Shown here: piece by piece, positions 15,660 to 23,937 of the stretch | Layout: every line of letters starts with the position of its first letter | How positions within the stretch are numbered: position 1 is the stretch's first letter | From: Thermoprotei archaeon | GTDB lineage: Archaea > Thermoproteota > Thermoprotei > Thermoproteales > B15-G16 | DNA length: 64,000 nt | NCBI GenBank assembly: GCA_003649205.1 | Contig: QMRC01000007.1 | Coordinates: 21,937-85,936, forward strand | Direction of reading: 5' to 3' | Made by a program: the position numbers and the translations under genes | The notes under the pieces: generated by a model | The model's database searches: none | What the model was told of the DNA's origin: nothing | Seen by the model: the letters and a program-made list of their open reading frames with translations, nothing else

Positions 15660-16511
15660 TCACTCCTCGTAGATATATGCATCGACACAAATCTTGTAGA
15701 CATATGGTGCGTAGGGATGGACAATCCTTCTACTTAGTATCTTGACTGCTCTACCTAGCTTCTCAGCTTCCTTTCTAATGAGTTCCTCAGCTTCATCAAA
15801 TAACCTATCCTCAGGAGCCCAGTGGTAAAAGTGTAGGATACCACCTTCAGGCTTAAGACACTTGATAGCTATGTCGAGGTACTGGTAGGCACCTTTTGGA
15901 AGTGGCATGAGGACACGATCGCAGATACCGTACCAGTAAGGACATACGTCACGAACATCGCCTAGGACAGGGACAACACGATCCTCAACCCTATTCAACG
16001 CAACGTTCTCGACCATGTACTGGTAAGCATGTGGGTTAATCTCAACAGAAACTATTCTGTAAACTCTAGGCTGAACCCTACATATTATGAGAGCATAGGG
16101 TCCGACACCAGCAAACATGTACATAATGACCTCACCAGGACGGACCTGCTTTGCAATCCTCAATCTCTCAGTAGAGTCCCTAGGTGAGAAGTAAGCCTTC
16201 GTAGGATCAACCTTAATCCTACAACCATACTCCTTATGAATAACCTCAGTACTACCAGAACCAGCAATAACCTCGTACTCACGCAACCTATACACACCCT
16301 TCCTCTCAGAACACTTCCTCAAGACAACACGAACATGCTTATGAACCTTCATCAAAGCCTCACCAATAACGTGCTTCCAAGGCTCAAGCTCATCAGGAAT
16401 CTCGATAATAGCAACAGCACCCTCCCTAGAACCAATAATATCAAAACTACGAGGTACAAGAGGAAGTAAATCATCAGGAATCTTACCCCTCAATAGCTCA
16501 CGAAGTCTCAC
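15660..16511 (-). CDS. Trm5/Taw-type tRNA guanine-37 methyltransferase or wyosine enzyme
   Basis: SAM-dependent enzyme of the Trm5/TYW2 family acting on tRNA position 37. Seen: the binding segment '[29 protein letters not shown]', motif I '[12 protein letters not shown]', '[19 protein letters not shown]' and '[12 protein letters not shown]' in the place of the NLP motif. At 283 residues it lacks the N-terminal D1 domain of full Trm5a, so a Trm5b-like or Taw-like enzyme is possible. In this protein the N of the NLP motif is replaced by M, which should be weighed when assigning m1G37 activity. Start GTG; divergent from the pilin-like gene. Confidence 0.8.
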   Translation of the reverse strand: MRLRELLRGKIPDDLLPLVPRSFDIIGSREGAVAIIEIPDELEPWKHVIGEALMKVHKHVRVVLRKCSERKGVYRLREYEVIAGSGSTEVIHKEYGCRIKVDPTKAYFSPRDSTERLRIAKQVRPGEVIMYMFAGVGPYALIICRVQPRVYRIVSVEINPHAYQYMVENVALNRVEDRVVPVLGDVRDVCPYWYGICDRVLMPLPKGAYQYLDIAIKCLKPEGGILHFYHWAPEDRLFDEAEELIRKEAEKLGRAVKILSRRIVHPYAPYVYKICVDAYIYEE

Positions 16512-16558
16512 AAGGACCCCCTATAAGCTAATCTGAATCAGAGTATCGGGGAACTAAA

Positions 16559-16846
16559 ATGCTATTCGACATAGTTATCCTACTAGAAAACCATGTGAAG
16601 AACATGAGGAACGTAAAGAGAAGAAAAAGAGGTTCACTACTAGTTGAAGAAGCAATACTCATAGGAGTAGCAGCCATAGTACTAGTCATACTACTCACAA
16701 TGCTCACAAAAATATTGGGAATAGTTAAGGGGACACTAAACACAACAAACCAATCACTTGAACAATTCATAGTGAATGTACTAAAGGAATTGGATAAGAT
16801 AGGAGCAGCACTAGGGCTACCAACACCAACGAATAGCACAGGCTAA
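16559..16846 (+). CDS. short type IV pilin-like protein
   Basis: Up to 95 residues. 'RRKRG^SLLVEEAILIGVAAIVLVIL' has the features of an archaeal class III (prepilin) signal: basic run, Gly before the cut, Glu at mature position +5, then a hydrophobic stretch. The mature protein would be only about 70 residues with an amphipathic tail and a Thr/Asn-rich C-terminus. The start is unsure: ATG 16559 leaves an unusual pre-sequence, while ATG 16604 would give a normal short prepilin leader. No peptidase, secretion ATPase or TadC gene is adjacent; a MinD/PilT-like pair is 33 kb away. Confidence 0.55.
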   Translation: MLFDIVILLENHVKNMRNVKRRKRGSLLVEEAILIGVAAIVLVILLTMLTKILGIVKGTLNTTNQSLEQFIVNVLKELDKIGAALGLPTPTNSTG

Positions 16847-16883
16847 ATAGCAACATTAAAAACACATAGATACAGTACTTCAA

Positions 16884-16954
16884 TAGCCCCGAAGACCGCA
16901 CACCTACGAGAGTCCACTAGGACTCAATGAGTAGGTGTGTGGCTAGGGGCTACA
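16884..16954 (+). ncRNA. H/ACA-box guide RNA candidate with kink-turn
   Basis: Folds by eye into a single hairpin: lower stem AGCCCC/GGGGCT followed at once by ACA (16952-16954), a pseudouridylation pocket (5' GAAGACCGCA, 3' TGTGGCTA), upper stem CACCTAC/GTAGGTG, then a textbook kink-turn (GA on one strand, AAT-GA on the other) and cap stem GAGTCC/GGACTC with loop ACTA. Upper stem to ACA is 14 nt, as the family requires. TATA-like CATTAAAAAC lies ~25 nt upstream. It overlaps antisense the last codons of gene 16924-18909. Confidence 0.8.
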
Positions 16955-18909
16955 CCCCTCTTCTTAACGTACTCTGCGTAAAGCCGTTTAAGCCTAATCA
17001 TCCTACCTTTTGCTTCTCTCAAGCTAGTTAACCTACTGTAGATCACCATATCGACATAGTACCTAGCAATAGGACATACAAGTAGGCATTTCTGGCAACC
17101 TACACATTTGCTGGGTATTACTGTGAAGGGTAGTTCAATAGCTTCGTAATCACAGTTCAAATAGCAGTGACCACACGCTCCGCAGTTCAAGGTCATGATT
17201 AGTACCTTGAGTACATTGAGAGCTGTATCGAGGTCTCTATAGCTAATGACTACGTACCCCCTGGAGTTCACCGTGCCCTGTACCTCATCTGATGCGAAAT
17301 ACACCTCATCTACCCTACGATTGACCATCATCCTGAGCACTGATCGTAGATTTACCTCAAGTGAATAAGAGTTCCACCTCTTCACAGGTATTGACAATTC
17401 GAGTACTTCTTCACTTCTCTGGACTGTTTTCAGGAAGGGATTTAGTTCTTCGAGACTCACAGTTGGGTATATGTACCTGATACCTAGCATCTTCGTCACT
17501 CGCTGTAGTTCTTGGTGAAGTAAGAAGAATCTCCAAAGATGTCTACTACGAGCAATTTCTCTCTCCTTCTCTGTAGAGAACATCACGTTAATTATCTTCT
17601 CCATGTACTTCTTCCAGAAGCTCATCAGTTCACTGTAGTGCATCTCACTCATCTTCAGCTCCAGACATGTCCTATGTGGACACATGACACAGCTAATTCT
17701 CTCAAAGCCCCTGTAGTAATCTGGGTGAAGTGGAGTGCGTGCTCTATACCATAGGTACAGGTACTCAAGGAGCTTAGGAAAGTTGTAGGGTATGCAGTGC
17801 GATAGTACACCAGCTTCAGAGTCAATGTACGTTGGCGGTCTTACACTTCGTCTAAAGGTCTCGTATCTTCTGGAACCAGTGTAGCTAACTACCTTATCCA
17901 AACCATACTTCTCCTTAATTAGCTTAAACATCGGAACTAATTTCCACAGTGGTGTGCACCACCTAAATCCACGAACTGGAATACCTAGAGTCTCGAGGTA
18001 ACTCAGTAACTTATCGAGTGAGTACTCCACGACCTCAAGTGAGAAACCTAGTCGAGAACATACCCTGTACACGAAATCACGAGTAACCTCAGTATCGGCA
18101 TACGGTATGTGTACGTAAATCACCAAAGGATCTGAATCAACTTCCTCAAGTAAGTGAAGTGTTAGTAAGCTATCCTTACCTCCAGAAAATCCAACTACAC
18201 CACGTCTACCCTCTTCACACTCCAACCACTTCACAGCACGTCTAACCTTCTCAACAAGAAACTCAATGTAATCCTCATTAAATTCATACAATTCACGGTA
18301 AGTCCTCCTAACTCTATCCAATGAAGAGAGTACCTCCTCAGGATATGCAGGAGACCAAATCTTTATCGGAACAAATCCTCTCTCAGTACGAAGAGCAACA
18401 CCACACAACCTACCATCTCTAGTAACAGCAACGAAGTACCTACAACCCTCAACACTAACCCTATAGCTACTAAATGTCCTCATCCTCTCATCACTAATAA
18501 CGGTATTGCAGATACCACGAATATAGAGTAGAGCAGCACCTAACTTACCAGGAACGACATTGAAGCTTAGGGTCTTCAAATCATAGTTGATAGTACACAG
18601 TATCTCTCCATTAACCATGAACTCGTAGACGTGGTCAAGTACAGGGTCATTACCAACATTAACTATGGTTAAGTGCTCCCTACAGATTCCCTCAAAGAGA
18701 TACGCTACATCACTACCAAAGACATCACAGCAAGCTCTTGACATGACCTCAAGATCACGACTAGTAATAGGTCTCGGATCAACCCAGAACCTGAATCTCT
18801 TCGAAACATCAATGAGATCATCACAGTACCTCCTACCATAACTCATCTTGAAAAAGTAAACATTCAGACTAGGGCTGTAGTAGAGCTTGAGGGGCCCTCT
18901 ATCACTCAT
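16924..18909 (-). CDS. PAPS-reductase-like ATP pyrophosphatase with C-terminal ferredoxin domain
   Basis: A 661-residue cytosolic multidomain protein. After an N-terminal ~220-residue region (probably PUA-like and connector parts) comes the N-type ATP-PPase P-loop 'GVVGFSGGKDSLLTLHLL' near residue 240, followed by the PAPS-reductase-like 'YTGSRRYETFRRS' and a cysteine pair in 'CVMCPHRTCLE'. The C-terminus has cysteine pairs 'CGACGHCYLNC' and 'CVGCQKCLLVC', i.e. two [4Fe-4S] sites. Archaeal proteins of this layout are annotated as phosphoadenosine phosphosulfate reductase family but may be sulfur-transfer or nucleotide-modifying enzymes. The start ATG is 4 nt after a C/D-box RNA; the stop end overlaps an antisense H/ACA RNA. 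Confidence 0.75.
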   Translation of the reverse strand: MSDRGPLKLYYSPSLNVYFFKMSYGRRYCDDLIDVSKRFRFWVDPRPITSRDLEVMSRACCDVFGSDVAYLFEGICREHLTIVNVGNDPVLDHVYEFMVNGEILCTINYDLKTLSFNVVPGKLGAALLYIRGICNTVISDERMRTFSSYRVSVEGCRYFVAVTRDGRLCGVALRTERGFVPIKIWSPAYPEEVLSSLDRVRRTYRELYEFNEDYIEFLVEKVRRAVKWLECEEGRRGVVGFSGGKDSLLTLHLLEEVDSDPLVIYVHIPYADTEVTRDFVYRVCSRLGFSLEVVEYSLDKLLSYLETLGIPVRGFRWCTPLWKLVPMFKLIKEKYGLDKVVSYTGSRRYETFRRSVRPPTYIDSEAGVLSHCIPYNFPKLLEYLYLWYRARTPLHPDYYRGFERISCVMCPHRTCLELKMSEMHYSELMSFWKKYMEKIINVMFSTEKEREIARSRHLWRFFLLHQELQRVTKMLGIRYIYPTVSLEELNPFLKTVQRSEEVLELSIPVKRWNSYSLEVNLRSVLRMMVNRRVDEVYFASDEVQGTVNSRGYVVISYRDLDTALNVLKVLIMTLNCGACGHCYLNCDYEAIELPFTVIPSKCVGCQKCLLVCPIARYYVDMVIYSRLTSLREAKGRMIRLKRLYAEYVKKRGVAPSHTPTH

Positions 18910-18913
18910 CTAC

Positions 18914-18964
18914 TCAGTCACCGAGCGTTCTTCATTAATCTGTACACTGACACCTCATCATCAC
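18914..18964 (-). ncRNA. C/D-box guide RNA candidate in the 5' region of the ATP-PPase gene
   Basis: On the minus strand: C GTGATGA (18964-18958), guide TGAGGTGTCAGTGTA, D' CAGA, spacer TTA, C' ATGAAGA, guide ACGCTCGGTGA, D CTGA (18917-18914). The D box ends 4 nt before the ATG of the downstream gene on the same strand, so a shared primary transcript is likely. ACTTAAT about 20 nt upstream could be the TATA box. Confidence 0.82.
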
Positions 18965-19119
18965 TAGCATAGAAACAGCATTAAGTACCATATAGACTTT
19001 ACTCAAGGGAATGTTGGCTATTGACCCTCAGCACTGGAAGAGCAGTCCGGAAACAATTAAGATCTAGTGAAATGCAGTAAAAAGGTTGAGAATTAAGGAT
19101 GTGGGGAGGTTAAAGACAT
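18965..19119. other. non-coding gap, nothing recognised
   Basis: About 155 nt between a C/D RNA and the stop of the large unknown gene. Apart from the presumed promoter of the C/D RNA near 18972-18980 I see no ORF, guide RNA or repeat. Confidence 0.4.
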
Positions 19120-20958
19120 CTATGGAGTTGCTACTTTGCTGATTCTCTCGTATATCTGCTTTGCTAACCTAGCTACTTCCTCAGCTCTATACTTTGCACC
19201 AGGTATTGCTCTAGTTAGGTAAGCTCCGCTCTCCGCTCTCTTAGCTGCCTCCTTTGGATCCATACCTAGACATGCAGCTACTGCTGCTGGTACTGTTACG
19301 TTTATCACTGTATGCCCAATGTATGCTAGTTCCTGAGCTAGTACTGAACCAATTGTAAGTGCCCACATGTAATCTGGGTCTTCTCTACCAACACCCTTTA
19401 GTACGTATTCAGGTATTGCCTTAGCGAATAGGTTCTCGATCTTGTACTTCTTCTCTCCAATGGTTATCTCGTAGGATACGTATGAGTCAAAGCCCCAGTA
19501 CTTCTTCGTGAATGGATCGTGTCTTCTTGCTTGTGGTCTCAGCTCGATGAACTTTATCTCAACCTTCTTTCCGAGCATCTTGGAGAAGAGCTCTGAACCT
19601 CTCTTCTCAACAAGTTCCTTTCTCTCTTCATCGAGTGCTTTAGCAGCTTCTTCGAGACTCTTACCTGCCTTCAACATCTCGTACACCTTGATGGCTCTCC
19701 TGTAGATTGCTGCATCTCTTACAGGTTCACCAGCAATTATCATTGCTCTGGTAACCGGTCCTCTCCTAACTTCCTCAGCCTTTCTAGCTATGGTATTTGC
19801 TGCACAAAGCGCCATCTCTGGGTCGAAGAATGACTCTTCCTTATACTTCCTAATCTCTTCAGCAACCTTATGGACATCACCTTTGTACTTCATCAGTAAT
19901 CTAATAGCTGGTACAGCATCACCGCAGAGGTGTCCTAGCGGTGGGTTCACTGGACCTCCTGAGAATCCACCACCAATCATGGCTGCTTCCTTGAGACCTG
20001 CGAAGATCTCGTTAAGGGCCATTGCGCCGATTACGGTGAATGCTGGTAGGTCCTTGAATATTAGACCAAAGTCACCTATCACTCTAGCTGTATCTAGCTC
20101 CTCATCTGTACCCCTAATGTGTAGCTTTGGCGGTAGCTTAGCTGCTTCCATAGCTCCCTTACCAGCCATGTACGCTGAGTCAACAGTGCCGAAGGGTCCA
20201 TATTCCTCACCTAGGAATGCGTCTGGGTGAACTATCTCGAGAGCTACTGTGGCACCTATGAGTGCTGCCCAGAGTGGACTTGGCGTTATGCCAGCACCCT
20301 CAAATGCCCTCAACATAGCCTCCGTACCTATCTTAGCCGCATTGTAGGCTATCTCTGGGAATGCTATGTCCTCACCAAGTACGCTATGTCCATATGGTGA
20401 ACCACCTGATACGAATGGTGGCAGTTTAGCGCCATCTACCTTAGTTAGCTTCTTCTCTAGTAGTGCCTCATACACTGCCTTATATGCTGGGTATGCTGTT
20501 AATCTATTTGAGAACTTATTGGTTACGAGTGTTATTCCTCCACCTCTAGGTAGACCTACTTTAATTCTCGCCATTGCACCTAGCTTTCTATTAGCCATTG
20601 GTACACCCGCTCTAGCTCCTGAACCAGCGAAGTAGCACAGTGCTGCTGCTATGAGTGCTGCGTTCTCCGGTGCTGCACCAGCCTCCATAGCTGCCTTGAT
20701 TGCTTTCTCCAGGACATCATCTAGTGGTATTGTAGGTGCTTCAGCATCACTAATCTTAATGTCGATACCTCTTAGAATTTCTTCAGCTACTGCATTAGCT
20801 GCACAGAGAACGGCTATTGCTAGTGAACCCCAACCCTTAGCACCTGCCTCTAGTCTATCATTAGTCATTAGGTCAGGCTTGAAGGTTGTAGCCATTAGCG
20901 TCGCTGCTACTACTCTTTCTCTTTCTGGTAGACTCAAAATTAGACACCCCCTAATCAT
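19120..20958 (-). CDS. large alanine/glycine-rich protein, unrecognised
   Basis: About 612 residues, soluble, very rich in Ala, Gly, Lys and Glu. Long helical stretches ('AAKALDEERKELVEKRGSELF') alternate with glycine-rich loops ('GGGFSGGPVNPPLGHLCGD', 'RGGGITLVTNKFSNR'). No nucleotide-binding, metal or membrane motif that I can name. The glycine-rich loops and low-complexity helices suggest an enzyme of a family without a familiar signature. Starts: ATG 20958 is 22-25 nt behind CTTTATATT (leaderless); TTG 20937 follows GGGGGTG at good spacing. Monocistronic, between a C/D RNA and larC. Compact composition and a strong promoter hint at high expression. Confidence 0.7.
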   Translation of the reverse strand: MIRGCLILSLPERERVVAATLMATTFKPDLMTNDRLEAGAKGWGSLAIAVLCAANAVAEEILRGIDIKISDAEAPTIPLDDVLEKAIKAAMEAGAAPENAALIAAALCYFAGSGARAGVPMANRKLGAMARIKVGLPRGGGITLVTNKFSNRLTAYPAYKAVYEALLEKKLTKVDGAKLPPFVSGGSPYGHSVLGEDIAFPEIAYNAAKIGTEAMLRAFEGAGITPSPLWAALIGATVALEIVHPDAFLGEEYGPFGTVDSAYMAGKGAMEAAKLPPKLHIRGTDEELDTARVIGDFGLIFKDLPAFTVIGAMALNEIFAGLKEAAMIGGGFSGGPVNPPLGHLCGDAVPAIRLLMKYKGDVHKVAEEIRKYKEESFFDPEMALCAANTIARKAEEVRRGPVTRAMIIAGEPVRDAAIYRRAIKVYEMLKAGKSLEEAAKALDEERKELVEKRGSELFSKMLGKKVEIKFIELRPQARRHDPFTKKYWGFDSYVSYEITIGEKKYKIENLFAKAIPEYVLKGVGREDPDYMWALTIGSVLAQELAYIGHTVINVTVPAAVAACLGMDPKEAAKRAESGAYLTRAIPGAKYRAEEVARLAKQIYERISKVATP

Positions 20959-21047
20959 TCTGTGCAATGTCACGGAATATAAAGGTTAACCAATACTAGT
21001 AATACTCTTTCATTGAATTAGTAATGCTTTCCCAATTCAATTCAGGT

Positions 21048-22304
21048 TCAACCTATTCCCGTATCTAATTCCTGAAGCTTAGCCCTTACCTGTCGTATAA
21101 CCTCCTCATAAACGTCCTTTATCGCTAATCCAGTTTCCTCGGCAATCCTTCTCAAGTCCTCGTACTCTGGCTTAGCTCTAAGTAATTGGCCTGATGGGGC
21201 TCTCGATATCTTAACTGTTACAGTGAATTTTCTTCCTTTAATAACAACATCAATAGGGACCTTAACTCTAGACGCAACAACTCTCGACAATTCACTAACG
21301 CGAACACCTAACGTACCTACCTCCCTCATCAGTAACTCAACTAAATCCCTGTAGTTACCTACATCAGCAAGAACCTTAATCACGTGTACTGGTCTATTCT
21401 TCTTACCTAAGCCAGGTAGCACAACGACGTCAATAGCACCTTGAGACAGCAACTTATTGACAAGGTACCCAATGAATTCACCGGGTACATCATCTACATT
21501 CGTCTCCAGAACAACCACCCTATCTTCACAGATATCGGCAATTGAGCCTTCAACCACTCTAAGTACATTTGGTCTACCTTCAACATCTCTTGCACCAGCT
21601 CCATAACCAACTCTCTCAACTCTCATACCTGGGTAGAAATCAACAATGTGCTTTGTCAAGTGTACTAATAGAGCTGCACCGGTAGGTGTAGTTAATTCAT
21701 ACGGTACATCCGCCATTGAGTACCTGTAGTTATGCCTTCTCAAGATCTCAAGAGTGGCGGGTGCTGGTACAGGTAGGAGACCATGTTCGCACTTCACGAA
21801 ACCACTACCAAGCGCAGGTGGTGTAGTGTAGACTCTATATCCCTCGCAAAATACACCCATCTCATCGAGTAGCTTAGCACTACAAACAATATCGAACACC
21901 GTATCTAGCGATGCTAGTTCATGTAGGTGAACTTCATCAACACTAATCCCATGTACCATAGCTTCAGCTTCAACGAGCTCCTTCACAACAGCAATAGCGT
22001 ATTCCCTAGCTCTCGTGGATAGGTTAGTGGCACTACAGCACTTATTAACTAACTCAATAACCTCCCTACCACTCCTCTCCTCTTCACTACTGGGACATAG
22101 AACCTCAACTCTCTTTGCTCTTAACCCAGACTTACGAACATCATATATCTTAACGCCAAAATCACTACATCCAGAAACATCTCTAACGGCATCTACCACG
22201 AGATTAACAATATCTGTAAGCCCCGTGAGATCAAGTAGTGCACCAACAAGCATATCACCTGAAACACCTGCAACACGAGGATCAAGCAACAATACCTTAA
22301 CCAC
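21048..22304 (-). CDS. larC: nickel-pincer cofactor nickel-insertion protein LarC
   Basis: LarC inserts nickel into the pyridinium-3,5-bisthiocarboxylate mononucleotide used by lactate racemase and related LarA-type enzymes. Seen: N-terminal 'LLDPRVAGVSGDMLVGALLDL', the histidine-bearing 'DEVHLHELASLDTVFDI', 'LTTPTGAALLVHL', 'GYGAGARDVEGRPNVLRVV', and the C-terminal domain 'ETNVDDVPGEFIGYLVNKLL' with 'IHVVLP'-like strands. It is one continuous frame, whereas some bacterial larC genes need a programmed frameshift. GTG 22304 has GGTG at 6 nt; the ORF-track GTG 22313 is the alternative. No larA, larB or larE in the window. Confidence 0.85.
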   Translation of the reverse strand: MVKVLLLDPRVAGVSGDMLVGALLDLTGLTDIVNLVVDAVRDVSGCSDFGVKIYDVRKSGLRAKRVEVLCPSSEEERSGREVIELVNKCCSATNLSTRAREYAIAVVKELVEAEAMVHGISVDEVHLHELASLDTVFDIVCSAKLLDEMGVFCEGYRVYTTPPALGSGFVKCEHGLLPVPAPATLEILRRHNYRYSMADVPYELTTPTGAALLVHLTKHIVDFYPGMRVERVGYGAGARDVEGRPNVLRVVEGSIADICEDRVVVLETNVDDVPGEFIGYLVNKLLSQGAIDVVVLPGLGKKNRPVHVIKVLADVGNYRDLVELLMREVGTLGVRVSELSRVVASRVKVPIDVVIKGRKFTVTVKISRAPSGQLLRAKPEYEDLRRIAEETGLAIKDVYEEVIRQVRAKLQELDTGIG

Positions 22305-22410
22305 ATCATGCACCTCACGTGAATTCTGAGCAATTGTACAGTAAACAACACACTTAACAGTAACTCTACATAGGTGGTACTAATCAAGAGAGTTGACGTC
22401 ATGTAACTTA

Positions 22411-22464
22411 GTGATGAGTCGCCGGGCCACATAACTGAACTATGATGTCTTCGGGACTGGCTGA
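22411..22464 (+). ncRNA. C/D-box guide RNA candidate upstream of nurA
   Basis: Plus strand: C GTGATGA (22411-22417), guide ending in GGGCCACATAA, D' CTGA, spacer ACTA, C' TGATGT, guide CTTCGGGACTGG, D CTGA (22461-22464). The C-to-D' distance of 17 nt is longer than average. It lies between the divergent larC and nurA genes, same direction as nurA, and ends 33 nt before its GTG. Confidence 0.85.
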
Positions 22465-22497
22465 TCACTTTCACTTACCTCTCCCTGTATCTACTCT

Positions 22498-23937
22498 GTG
22501 ATTTCAGACTTTAATCCAATGAACTTGGTAAGAAGCTTAGGGTATGTAATGAGCACTGACCTCTTCTTCGATCTCTTCGTCAAGGAGGTTGAGGAGAAGC
22601 TCACTAATGGGAATTCAGGTACTGAATTCACTATGAAGCCGAAGATACCTACCATTCTCTTCAACGAGATCAAGAAGCTATGGGTAAGCGAACTCCCCAA
22701 GAGAACAACTAACTGCTCCATAGTAGCTGTTGATGGTGGTATAAGGTCACTAGGTCTAGAAGGTGGTAGAGAGGTAGTTATAACGAGGGCTATAGCAGTA
22801 ACTAGTTCAGGTGCTAGAGCAAGACAATTAAGAGTTGAGTTAAGTAAGCTACAGGGTTTTGCTCTAAAGCTCTCACTACTTACGCAGGTAGAGTGCTCTG
22901 TTGCTCTTGAAGCTCTAGAGAAGGTACCTAATGTGGATTACTTACTTCTCGATGGTTCACTATACTATAGAGTAGTCCATGCACTTCACAGAATTCTTAG
23001 ACCTAGGGAGATAGCAGATACTTACTACCTACCTGAGCTAATCATGACCGTGACCTACGTAGCTACCTTACTCAAGCGATGTCGCGAGCTCAACGTAGTG
23101 CCGCTATTCATAACGAAGGACTCATCATCACGAATGTTGAAGGACTACGTAATCAGCAACATAATCTACGAGCAGCTGTACGAGAACAAGCTCCTTACAG
23201 ACCTAGAGGACATCACCACGGAACTACTTTTAAAAGCACGAAACCTGTACTCAGTTACCTGGGTAAAACACTACAGAGCAAATCTCGAAAAACTTCAACA
23301 ACACCTAAGAGCGGCACCTACGAATGTAGCGGAAGAACTTATACACTGTATTGAGCTATGGCTTCAACCGCACATCACAGACGTAGACTTAATTCGCTCA
23401 ACAGTAACCACTATAGGTTTCTCAAGACCGCTCAACATAGGTCTCATAGATATCCACTTAGATAACTTACTACAGGTACTTGAGAGGAGTAAGAAGAGAG
23501 TACTTGACAGGATCAGTGATGCACTCAAGATGAGAATCAATGAGGTACTAGGTAATGAGAGTTACTGGTACACCCTACTGATGAATGCTCTCAAGACAAT
23601 ACCAACTCTCTACATGACGTACATACGTGTGACACCAGACGATACACCACTAGCAATTGAGATACCTAACTTCAGATCCAGTATGGGATTCGTAGAGTTC
23701 CGAAGTAGGAGATTAAGTAGTGAACTCGAGATACTAGATCCACTTAGTATAGTTGTCAGTGGTTACAGGAATTCAACAGTCTACAATGTATGGCTCTACT
23801 TAGCACATCAGTACGCAACCTTCAGATCAACTCAGTTCAGAAGCTACGTAAAGTACCTCGAAGCACATCTCTCAAAGTATGGTCTTATCCTTCGAAAGAA
23901 GAGAAGAGAGAAGATGGTGGTGGCTCCTCTTGAGTGA
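22498..23937 (+). CDS. nurA: NurA 5'-3' nuclease
   Basis: Manganese-dependent nuclease that, with the HerA translocase, resects DNA ends together with Mre11-Rad50. Family marks: 'SIVAVDGGIRSLGLEGGREVVI' (the first metal-binding Asp and following glycines), 'DYLLLDGSLYYRVVH' (second acidic site), and the late 'LEIPNFRSSMGFVEFRSRRL'. At 479 residues it is longer than Sulfolobus NurA (about 330-340), with an extra helical middle (~residues 190-330). First gene of an eleven-gene co-directional repair cluster; a C/D RNA lies upstream. Start GTG 22498; ATG 22519 is possible. Confidence 0.87.
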   Translation: MISDFNPMNLVRSLGYVMSTDLFFDLFVKEVEEKLTNGNSGTEFTMKPKIPTILFNEIKKLWVSELPKRTTNCSIVAVDGGIRSLGLEGGREVVITRAIAVTSSGARARQLRVELSKLQGFALKLSLLTQVECSVALEALEKVPNVDYLLLDGSLYYRVVHALHRILRPREIADTYYLPELIMTVTYVATLLKRCRELNVVPLFITKDSSSRMLKDYVISNIIYEQLYENKLLTDLEDITTELLLKARNLYSVTWVKHYRANLEKLQQHLRAAPTNVAEELIHCIELWLQPHITDVDLIRSTVTTIGFSRPLNIGLIDIHLDNLLQVLERSKKRVLDRISDALKMRINEVLGNESYWYTLLMNALKTIPTLYMTYIRVTPDDTPLAIEIPNFRSSMGFVEFRSRRLSSELEILDPLSIVVSGYRNSTVYNVWLYLAHQYATFRSTQFRSYVKYLEAHLSKYGLILRKKRREKMVVAPLE

